Assembly: GCA_021166815.1 (NCBI GenBank)
Contig: JAJPEO010000388.1
Location: 1-5,125, forward strand
DNA length: 5,125 bases
Direction: 5' to 3'
From: Nocardioides sp.
Lineage (GTDB): Bacteria; Actinomycetota; Actinomycetes; Propionibacteriales; Nocardioidaceae
This document shows, piece after piece, positions 1 to 4,653 of this stretch (the first letter of the stretch is position 1; every line of letters begins with the position of its first letter). A model generated the notes under the pieces. That model ran no database searches. It worked only from the letters and a program-made list of their open reading frames with translations, and was not told the DNA's origin. Made by a program: the position numbers and the translations under genes.

Positions 1-116
1 GCGGCCTGGAGGTCGCTCACCTCGCGCACGACGGCCGGACCACGCCGCACCAGCCGTCGGAGGGAGCGCGCGTGGTCGACGGCCTGCTCCGCTACGACGT
101 CGGCGGCGCGGACTGA
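1..116 (+). CDS. C-terminal end of an unrecognised protein (partial)
   Basis: The frame beginning at base 3 is open for 37 codons from the window edge and stops at TGA 114-116. Almost every codon ends in G or C (35 of 37), as expected for a real gene in this genome, and the other forward frames show no such pattern. The visible tail begins GLEVAHLAHDG and ends VVDGLLRYDVGGAD; it is soluble and slightly acidic, without a membrane segment. I do not recognise the family and give no function. The next gene starts about 70 bp downstream behind its own inverted repeats, so it need not be in the same operon. Confidence 0.55.
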   Translation, partial: GLEVAHLAHDGRTTPHQPSEGARVVDGLLRYDVGGAD

Positions 117-135
117 GCGTGGGACGGCGCAAATG

Positions 136-149
136 GGTGCACCTGCACC
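136..149. promoter_or_regulatory. Short perfect inverted repeat, possible operator
   Basis: GGTGCA (136-141) and TGCACC (144-149) form a perfect 6-bp inverted repeat with a 2-bp centre, 37 bp before the ATG of the membrane-protein/LuxR-type operon. NarL/LuxR-type helix-turn-helix proteins bind short dyads, and the operon's second gene encodes such a domain, so an autoregulatory site is possible. This is inference from position and symmetry only. No clear -35/-10 pair is visible beside it. Confidence 0.35.
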
Positions 150-154
150 ATGCC

Positions 155-183
155 GTCGAGCGGGTCCCGACCCCACGCTCGAC
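155..183 (+). promoter_or_regulatory. Stem-loop abutting the start codon of the membrane-protein gene
   Basis: GTCGAGCG (155-162) is perfectly complementary to CGCTCGAC (176-183), with a 13-nt spacer that contains its own small dyad (GGGTC 162-166, GACCC 169-173). The downstream arm ends 2 nt before ATG 186. In an mRNA this GC-rich stem would cover the ribosome-binding region, and no Shine-Dalgarno sequence is seen there. It could limit translation initiation, or be a protein-binding dyad if the transcript is leaderless. If the in-frame ATG at 150 is the true start, it lies inside coding sequence instead. Confidence 0.4.
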
Positions 184-185
184 CC

Positions 186-911
186 ATGACACTCACCCGT
201 GAACGCACCACCACGTCCATCCCGCCGCTCTCGCGTGCGGCCCGCCTCGGAGCCGGCGTGTGTCTCGTCGCGGCCGGCCTCACCAACGGCCTCGGCCAGT
301 ACCTCGGCGAGCTCCTCATGCCCGAGCACGAGGACTTCAGCGCGCAGATCCGCTGGGGCGCCGACCACCCGGGCGTCCACGTCGCCGAGCAGACGGCCCT
401 GCTCGTGAGCATGCTGGTGCTCCCGCTCGGGCTGCTGGGCCTGGCCCAGGTGACCCGCTGGGCCGCACCCCGCCTGACCGCCGTCGGGCTGGTCCTGGCG
501 TTGTGGGGGATGTGGGGCTTCCACAACGTCGTGGCCCTGGGGTACGCCGCCGGCACTGTCGGGCCGGAGGCCATCGGGACCGATGCGGCCGTCGCGCTCA
601 ACGAGGGCTACCTCGACCACCTCGGCACCATGGTCACCGCCCTGCTGCCACACCTGCTGGGCTCGTTCGTCGGGCTGCTCCTCCTCGCGATCGCAGGACT
701 GCGCAGCGTCTCCCTGCCCAAGGCGCCGCTGGTCCTCCTCGTGGCCTTCCTCGTCTGGGACTTCCTGCTCCCGTCATGGGGGCCGCTGGAGCCGCACCTG
801 CTCCTCGCCGTCGCGCTCGCCTGGCTCGGCGTCACGCTGCTGCGGATGCCGCAGGCGGAGTGGGCCGATCCGGGACACGAGAGCGTGGACGCGCCGATAC
901 TGGCCGGGTGA
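186..911 (+). CDS. Six-helix integral membrane protein, function unknown
   Basis: This 241-residue protein is strongly hydrophobic with about six predicted membrane helices, near residues 18-42, 70-90, 96-120, 148-172, 178-196 and 202-220. The loop between helices 1 and 2 is polar and carries acidic and histidine residues (MPEHEDFSAQIRWGADHPGVH); another conserved-looking stretch is ALNEGYLDHLGTM near 137-149. I recognise no enzyme or transporter motif. I chose ATG 186 because the upstream in-frame ATG 150 only adds a 12-residue Ser/Arg/Pro tail lying across an inverted repeat. Neither start has a good ribosome binding site. The TGA stop overlaps the GTG start of the LuxR-type regulator by 4 bp (GTGA), implying coupled translation and a joint role, for example as a sensing partner or as the target of that regulator. 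That role is inference. Confidence 0.8.
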   Translation: MTLTRERTTTSIPPLSRAARLGAGVCLVAAGLTNGLGQYLGELLMPEHEDFSAQIRWGADHPGVHVAEQTALLVSMLVLPLGLLGLAQVTRWAAPRLTAVGLVLALWGMWGFHNVVALGYAAGTVGPEAIGTDAAVALNEGYLDHLGTMVTALLPHLLGSFVGLLLLAIAGLRSVSLPKAPLVLLVAFLVWDFLLPSWGPLEPHLLLAVALAWLGVTLLRMPQAEWADPGHESVDAPILAG

Positions 912-1891
912 CGCTGCGCCATCCGGTCCTGGTCGTCGCCGCTGCTGCGGTGACGGTCGGGGCCGTGCTGGCCGCGATCGTCGCCAGCCCCGACGGCTCG
1001 CTGTGGAAGATGCTGCTCGTCGCCCTCGCGCTCGGACTGCCGGGCGCGCTGTCGGCCACCGAGCACCCCCGCAACCCGGTCGGGTGGCTGCTGCTCGCGG
1101 TCGCGTGCGTGCTCTCGGCGATGGGGCTCGCGGCCCAGGCGCGCTGGTCGGGCACGGCGGGAGCGTGGGCGGACTGGCTCGTCGACCGCGCGGGGGCGGT
1201 CGTCGTGCCCCTGATGTTCCTCGCGCTGGTCCTGCTCCCCGACGGCCGCCTGCCCTCGCGCAGGTGGCGCCCGGTGGTGGCGGCGGCCGTCGCCGTGCAG
1301 GTCGCCCTGGTGGTCGCGTGGAGCCTCGTCGCCGGAGGCGGCAACCCGGTCGGCGTGCTCCCGGCGGCGTGGTCCCACGGCCTGGACGCCGCGGGCGACT
1401 GGCTCCTCCAGGTGCCCCTGCTGCTGGCGGCGGCAGCCGTCGTCGTACGCCTCCGACGCCCCGACGACCGTGCCGGCCTGCAGTGGGCCCTGGGCGGTGC
1501 GCTCGGCTTCACCCTGCTCGCCGTCGTCGGCCACGCGCTGCTGCCGGCCGCGGCAGACGCCCTCGACGTGCTCGGCGCCCTCGTGCTGGGCGCCGGCCTG
1601 ACCGCGATGCTGATGCGCCGGCCCACCCCCGAGGCCGCGCCCGCACCACCAGCGAGGGAGCCGTACGACGACCGGCGGCTGGCCGCCCTGTCGACCCGCG
1701 AGCGCGAGGTGCTCGACCTCGTCGCCGAAGGTCTGACGAACCGCCAGATCGCCGACCGGCTGTTCATCTCGCCCGTCACCGCCCGCAACCACGTCAGCCG
1801 GATCCTCACCAAGCTGGACCTCGAGAACCGCACCCAGGCCGCGGCCTGGCTCGCCCGCGGTCCGGCCGACCGGCAGCACCCGCCTGCCTAG
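908..1891 (+). CDS. Membrane-embedded LuxR-type transcriptional regulator
   Basis: The 327-residue product begins at GTG 908, which overlaps the preceding stop by 4 bp; no separate ribosome binding site is seen, so translation is probably coupled. Residues 1-235 form about seven or eight hydrophobic segments (near 7-27, 34-50, 58-78, 95-112, 122-142, 165-181, 193-213, 216-235). They include NPVGWLLL (56-63) and LLPDGRLPSRRWRPV (109-123), a signature I associate with the N-terminal membrane domain of actinobacterial sensor histidine kinases. A Pro/Ala-rich linker (239-252) leads to a complete LuxR/GerE helix-turn-helix at 260-312: LSTREREVLDLVAEGLTNRQ opens it, IADRLFISPVTARNHVSRIL holds the recognition helix, and TKLDLENRTQAA closes it. 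There is no kinase, ATPase or receiver domain between sensor and DNA-binding parts. It would therefore act from the membrane as a one-component regulator. The ligand and target genes are unknown; its own operon is the simplest candidate target. Confidence 0.88.
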   Translation: MTLRHPVLVVAAAAVTVGAVLAAIVASPDGSLWKMLLVALALGLPGALSATEHPRNPVGWLLLAVACVLSAMGLAAQARWSGTAGAWADWLVDRAGAVVVPLMFLALVLLPDGRLPSRRWRPVVAAAVAVQVALVVAWSLVAGGGNPVGVLPAAWSHGLDAAGDWLLQVPLLLAAAAVVVRLRRPDDRAGLQWALGGALGFTLLAVVGHALLPAAADALDVLGALVLGAGLTAMLMRRPTPEAAPAPPAREPYDDRRLAALSTREREVLDLVAEGLTNRQIADRLFISPVTARNHVSRILTKLDLENRTQAAAWLARGPADRQHPPA

Positions 1892-1913
1892 ACGGTTCCA
1901 TCCCCGAGCCGGG

Positions 1914-3251
1914 TCAGCGGCGTACCTCGCACGACTCCAGCCGCTCGCCGCGCAGGCACCGGTCGCGGCCGTCTGAGGCCTGCAGCGTGTCTCGCCCGGG
2001 CCCGCCGTCGAGCAGGTCGGCATGGCGCCCCCCGATGAGCACGTCGGGACCGCCACGGCCGAACGCGCGGACGCGCACGGACGACGACGCGCTGAACCGG
2101 TCGGGTCCGGATGCACCGACGTACGTCAGACGGCCGCCCCGCACCGCGAACCACAGATTCTCCAGCCCGCGGTAGGTCAGGGTGCGCCGGCCGTCGACGA
2201 GGACCCGCTGCCCCGGGCGGTCCACCCGCCAGGCGCGCCCGGGCTCGTACGTCGTGGCCTGCGCGCGGAGGCGCAGCATGTCCAGGTCGCGGCCGCCGTC
2301 GAGGAGGTGCCGGGCCCACCCGACCACCGAGTCGAGCTCGTCGCGCCCGTCCCCACCGACCAGGTCGACTCCCGGACCGGCTTCGAGCGAGTCGCGGCCG
2401 TCCCCGCCGACCAGTCGGCCGGCGTGCCCCTGGTGGTGCAGGTAGTCGTTGCCCTCACCCCCGGCGACGCGGTCGATCCCCGTCCGCGTCCAGACGAGGT
2501 CGCGGCCGTCACCGGCCCTGACGACGTCGTCGCCCGCCGCAACGTCGGCCTCCCAGGGAACCGCGCTCCGTGGTCGTCCGCGATCGTCGGGCAGGACGTC
2601 GTCCTTGCCTCCGCGGGCCTCGAGGAGGTCGTCGCCACCGCCACCGTCGATGCGGTCGGGACCGTCCGACCCGATGAGGGTGTCGTCGACGTCGGACCCG
2701 ACGATGCCACCCGAGAAGCTCGGCACGACGATGGTGTCGCGTCCCTGACCAGTGGCCAGGCCGACCGTCAGGTCGACCTCGACGGGTCCGGCCGCGTCCC
2801 GATAGGAGACGGTGTCGTAGAAGGCGAAGCGGTCGACGCCCGCGATGTCGGCGGACGCCGGGTCGTCGCCCAGGTCCACGAAGTCGTCGCCGGGGCCCGG
2901 CACCAGCACGTCGCCGAGGTACCCGTCGTCCGGGAAGTACGGATCGTCCGCTCCGCCGAAGAGGCGGTCGTCCCCGTCGCCCCCGTGGACCTCGTCACCC
3001 CCGGCGAACGCGCAGATGACGTCGTTGCCGTCGTTGCCGAAGATGACGTCGTGCCCGTCGGTCCCCACGATCACGTCGTCACCCGGCGTCCCCTGCACCG
3101 GCGTGACGGGGTACGTCGTCGACGGCGCCACGACGATCGTGGCCGCCTTGCCGTCGCAGGTCTCCACCGCTTGGGCGGGCGCGCTCGTCAGGCCGAGCCC
3201 GAGGGGGAGGGCCAGCACGCCGAGGGCAGTCAAGCTCGTCGTACGTCGCAT
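1914..3251 (-). CDS. Secreted RTX-like calcium-binding-repeat protein
   Basis: This 445-residue protein starts with a Sec signal peptide: MRRTTSL, a hydrophobic core, and APAQA with likely cleavage after residue 28. The mature N-terminus VETCDGKAATIV is typical of a family of exported actinobacterial repeat proteins. Asp/Gly-rich repeats of the RTX (hemolysin-type) kind follow in blocks at about 54-102, 184-218, 239-307 and 379-428, with units such as GTPGDDVIV, GTDGHDVIF and GGDGDDRLF. In this family such repeats bind Ca2+ and fold into a parallel beta roll. Several units are degenerate (GPGVDLVGG, GGPDVLIGG), and a non-repeat segment (about 308-378) separates the last block. Cysteines at 32, 80, 432 and 441 could form disulfides outside the cell. 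No protease or lipase domain is visible, so it may be a structural or adhesive surface protein. ATG 3251 is preceded by GAGGA, which overlaps the stop of the upstream small-protein gene 7 nt away, indicating translational coupling. Confidence 0.88.
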   Translation of the reverse strand: MRRTTSLTALGVLALPLGLGLTSAPAQAVETCDGKAATIVVAPSTTYPVTPVQGTPGDDVIVGTDGHDVIFGNDGNDVICAFAGGDEVHGGDGDDRLFGGADDPYFPDDGYLGDVLVPGPGDDFVDLGDDPASADIAGVDRFAFYDTVSYRDAAGPVEVDLTVGLATGQGRDTIVVPSFSGGIVGSDVDDTLIGSDGPDRIDGGGGDDLLEARGGKDDVLPDDRGRPRSAVPWEADVAAGDDVVRAGDGRDLVWTRTGIDRVAGGEGNDYLHHQGHAGRLVGGDGRDSLEAGPGVDLVGGDGRDELDSVVGWARHLLDGGRDLDMLRLRAQATTYEPGRAWRVDRPGQRVLVDGRRTLTYRGLENLWFAVRGGRLTYVGASGPDRFSASSSVRVRAFGRGGPDVLIGGRHADLLDGGPGRDTLQASDGRDRCLRGERLESCEVRR

Positions 3252-3255
3252 GGCG

Positions 3256-3260
3256 TCCTC
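3256..3260 (-). promoter_or_regulatory. Ribosome binding site overlapping the upstream stop codon
   Basis: On the minus strand GAGGA (3260 to 3256) lies 4 nt before ATG 3251 and shares bases with the TGA stop (3261-3259) of the small membrane-protein gene. It fixes the RTX-like start at the signal peptide rather than at an upstream codon of the same open frame, and it suggests coupling of the two genes. Confidence 0.6.
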
Positions 3261-3450
3261 AGGCCCCCAGCGCGTCCAGCCCGTGGTAGACGGCGAACGC
3301 CGGCCACACGATCCCCTTGAGGATGGCCAGGACGTACTCCCAGAAGCCGTCGGCCTGGAGCCAGAAGTAGACCCACGCCCCGAAGATGCCGAAGCCGTAG
3401 ATCGCGTTGCCGGCGTGTCCCGACGCGTTGTAGCTGTTGCTCTCGCCCAT
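3259..3450 (-). CDS. Small conserved two-helix membrane protein
   Basis: The 63-residue product starts at ATG 3450, chosen because a perfect AAGGAGG ribosome binding site sits 7 nt upstream; the ATG at 3477 would add nine residues encoded over that site. After a polar N-terminus (MGESNSYNASGHAG) there are two hydrophobic segments, about residues 16-32 (IYGFGIFGAWVYFWLQ) and 37-55 (ILKGIVWPAFAVYHGLDAL). The pattern of an aromatic first helix, 'FWEYVLAILKGIVWPAFAVY' and a short tail resembles a widespread family of tiny bacterial inner-membrane proteins of unknown function. The recognition is from memory of the pattern, not a search. It is the first gene of the operon with the RTX-like gene 7 nt downstream, so the two are probably made together. 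A role in placing or modifying the exported repeat protein is only a guess. Confidence 0.82.
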   Translation of the reverse strand: MGESNSYNASGHAGNAIYGFGIFGAWVYFWLQADGFWEYVLAILKGIVWPAFAVYHGLDALGA

Positions 3451-3457
3451 CGCAAGA

Positions 3458-3464
3458 CCTCCTT
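3458..3464 (-). promoter_or_regulatory. Perfect Shine-Dalgarno sequence
   Basis: The minus strand reads AAGGAGG here, followed by 7 nt and ATG 3450. It is the strongest ribosome binding site in the window and decides the start of the small membrane protein, suggesting that this gene is well translated. A possible -10 element of the TANNNT type (TAGCGT, minus strand 3481-3476) lies about 26 nt before the ATG, but no good -35 accompanies it. Confidence 0.85.
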
Positions 3465-3534
3465 CGCCGACCACCACGCTAGGGGCGTCGCCGGCTCCAG
3501 CACAGGGCCGATCGTCCCCTGCCGCGCCGGGGCC

Positions 3535-3563
3535 TTGTCACGCCCTCGCGCGCGGCGCATGGT
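3535..3563 (+). promoter_or_regulatory. Possible promoter of the DUF1918 gene
   Basis: TTGTCA (3535-3540, five of six matches to TTGACA) and CATGGT (3558-3563, three of six matches to TATAAT) are separated by exactly 17 bp, 34 bp before ATG 3598. The -10 is poor, so this is a tentative call in a 147-bp divergent spacer (3451-3597) that must hold promoters for both flanking genes. Confidence 0.35.
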
Positions 3564-3597
3564 GGAGCCAGGACGCACGGGAGGCAGGTGAGCAGCG

Positions 3598-3786
3598 ATG
3601 CACGCTCAGGTGGGTGACCGGCTGGTGACCGAGAGCAACAAGGTCGGCTCGGCCCGGCGGGAGGGCGAGATCGTCGAGGTCCGCGGCGAGGGAGGCGCAC
3701 CGCCGTACGTCGTGCGGTGGACCGACGGCCACGAGGGGCTGGTCTATCCCGGCGACGACGCCCACGTGGTGCCGACTCCGCGCTGA
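3598..3786 (+). CDS. DUF1918 domain protein
   Basis: The complete 62-residue protein is a single DUF1918 domain, a small beta-rich family common in actinobacteria and of unknown function. It shows the family's marks in order: an N-terminal VGDRLV (5-10), RREGEIVEVRG (20-30), the GAPPYVVRWTDGHEGLVYPG core (33-52) and a closing VVP. The length is normal for a stand-alone member. ATG 3598 is the sensible start because VGDRLV begins four residues later; upstream GGGAGG (3579-3584) is rather far, and AGGTG (3586-3590) is a closer but weaker ribosome binding site. It stands alone, divergent from the small membrane protein and convergent with the hydrolase. Nothing nearby explains its role. Confidence 0.93.
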   Translation: MHAQVGDRLVTESNKVGSARREGEIVEVRGEGGAPPYVVRWTDGHEGLVYPGDDAHVVPTPR

Positions 3787-3800
3787 GGGGACGGCCTCAG
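3783..3800. terminator. Bidirectional hairpin between convergent genes
   Basis: CTGAGG (3783-3788) and CCTCAG (3795-3800) are perfect inverted repeats around a 6-nt loop. The left arm contains the TGA stop of the DUF1918 gene, the right arm the stop of the hydrolase on the other strand. No T-run follows on either side, so it is not a classic intrinsic terminator, though such T-less hairpins are common between convergent actinobacterial genes. The 10-bp spacer leaves little room for anything else. Confidence 0.45.
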
Positions 3801-4540
3801 AGGAAGGGCGTCAGCAGGTCGACCACGGCGCCCGGGTCCTCGACGTGCGCGTTGTGGCCGAGGCCGGCCAGGGTGATCGGCTCGGCCACGAGGGCGTGCA
3901 GGTCTGCCTCGGACACCATGGGGTCGCCCTCGCCCCGGGCCAGCACGACCGGGCAGGCGGCCCCGGCGACCAGGCGCTGCATGTCCGGGACCCCGACGCC
4001 GAAGGTCGCGGGGTCCTGGGCGACCCGCCACCCGTCCGCCGTCCTCGCGACGCCCGCGTCGGTCGTGGGGTCGGCCGGGTCGACCAGCCCCACCAGGCCG
4101 GCGAGCTTCAGGTGCCGGGTGGTGGCCTCCTCGCGCGAGTCCAGGTGCGAGACGGGACGGGTGGCCATCCGGGCGGCGCCCGCGACGTCCTGCGCGGACC
4201 ACCGGACCTTGACCCCGAGGGCCACGACACCCAGCGGCACGGTGGTGCTGCCGTCGGCGAGCTCGAGAGCCACCACGCCGCCCATCGAGTGGCCCAGCAC
4301 GACGACGTCGCGGTCGTGGGGGAGCAGCGTGCGGACGGCCGCGGCGTGGCTCGCGAAGGAGTACGGCGCGTCCCAGCCGCTGCGCCCGTGCCCCGGCAGG
4401 TCGAGGGTGATCCAGCCACCGGGCCACGTCTCGGCGAGGACCTGCTCGACGCCGGCGAAGACGTCCGCCGTGGCGCCCAGCCCGTGCAGCAGCACCAGCA
4501 GCGGGCCCGAGTCCGACCCGCCCGTACGCGACCAGATCAT
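3797..4540 (-). CDS. Alpha/beta-fold hydrolase
   Basis: The 247-residue protein is a complete alpha/beta hydrolase with the expected motifs in order: the oxyanion-hole HGLG (19-22), DLPGHGRS after strand 4 (47-54), the nucleophile elbow GHSMGG with Ser85 (83-88), the acid in GEGDPMV (Asp206), and the catalytic histidine in GLGHNAH (His229). The region between the elbow and the acid (about 115-185) is a helical cap rich in Asp, Arg and Thr that would set substrate choice. No signal peptide or membrane segment is present, so it is probably cytoplasmic. The substrate cannot be told; members include esterases, lactonases and C-C hydrolases. ATG 4540 is preferred because the fold begins directly after it (MIWSRTGG). 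An in-frame ATG at 4582 would add 14 residues; neither start has a good ribosome binding site. Confidence 0.9.
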   Translation of the reverse strand: MIWSRTGGSDSGPLLVLLHGLGATADVFAGVEQVLAETWPGGWITLDLPGHGRSGWDAPYSFASHAAAVRTLLPHDRDVVVLGHSMGGVVALELADGSTTVPLGVVALGVKVRWSAQDVAGAARMATRPVSHLDSREEATTRHLKLAGLVGLVDPADPTTDAGVARTADGWRVAQDPATFGVGVPDMQRLVAGAACPVVLARGEGDPMVSEADLHALVAEPITLAGLGHNAHVEDPGAVVDLLTPFL

Positions 4541-4587
4541 GGCCGAAACGTTCCCACATCCGCTGCGTGTGTGAAGGCGCATCGGCC

Positions 4588-4606
4588 GACCGCTTCCGGG
4601 GCGGTC
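4588..4606. promoter_or_regulatory. Inverted repeat in the hydrolase/SPFH divergent spacer
   Basis: GACCGC (4588-4593) and GCGGTC (4601-4606) are perfect 6-bp arms around a 7-bp centre; two further T-G pairs could extend the stem in RNA from the plus strand. It lies just beside the AT-rich operator-like island and could be a second binding site or part of either promoter. If the hydrolase starts at 4582 it falls in that gene's immediate leader. Function is not shown by sequence alone. Confidence 0.35.
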
Positions 4607-4609
4607 AAT

Positions 4610-4636
4610 AATGTGATATCACTTTGTCATCACATT
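4610..4636. promoter_or_regulatory. Operator-like palindrome cluster before the SPFH gene
   Basis: GTGATATCAC (4613-4622) is a perfect 10-bp palindrome. A second ATCAC half-site follows at 4629-4633, exactly 11 bp from the first (4618-4622), one helical turn. Viewed otherwise, AATGTGAT (4610-4617) and ATCACATT (4629-4636) are perfect 8-bp inverted arms around 11 bp. The surrounding island 4607-4639 is about 30% G+C in a genome region near 70%. It also contains AATAAT (4607-4612), five of six matches to a -10 box, though without a convincing -35. The layout fits a repressor bound over the SPFH promoter, 18 bp before ATG 4654. The binding protein is not in the window as far as I can tell. Confidence 0.6.
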
Positions 4637-4653
4637 CACGAGGGGAGACGGAC

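Noticed and set aside
260..907. Upstream extension of the LuxR-type regulator frame
   Set aside because: The extension is Arg/Pro/Gly-rich junk that fully overlaps the upstream membrane-protein gene. The GTG at 908 at the 4-bp overlap is a natural start, followed at once by a membrane helix.
1892..1913. Terminator between the convergent LuxR-type and RTX-like genes
   Set aside because: The 22-bp spacer has no convincing inverted repeat or T-run on either strand.
608..2116. Long minus-strand open frame opposite the membrane LuxR operon
   Set aside because: High-GC shadow: the product is rich in Arg, Gly, Gln and His without domains, and it conflicts with a clear LuxR helix-turn-helix and membrane segments on the plus strand.
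2161..3120. Possible DNA-level tandem repeat array or CRISPR
   Set aside because: The repetition is the irregular codon pattern of RTX units (GTCGTC and similar), with no fixed repeat unit or unique spacers.
2022..3320. Long plus-strand open frame opposite the RTX-like gene
   Set aside because: It is a mirror of the repetitive Asp/Gly coding on the minus strand (GAC and GTC periodicity), with low-complexity Val/Asp/Arg content, no ribosome binding site and no recognisable domain.
3252..3578. Upstream extension of the RTX-like protein frame
   Set aside because: ATG 3251 starts a textbook signal peptide and has a ribosome binding site; the extension overlaps the small membrane-protein gene and is Ser/Thr/Arg-rich.
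4541..4582. ATG 4582 as the hydrolase start
   Set aside because: It adds 14 polar residues (MRLHTRSGCGNVSA) not expected before the first strand of the fold, with only a weak GGAAG upstream. It cannot be excluded, so it is kept as the alternative.
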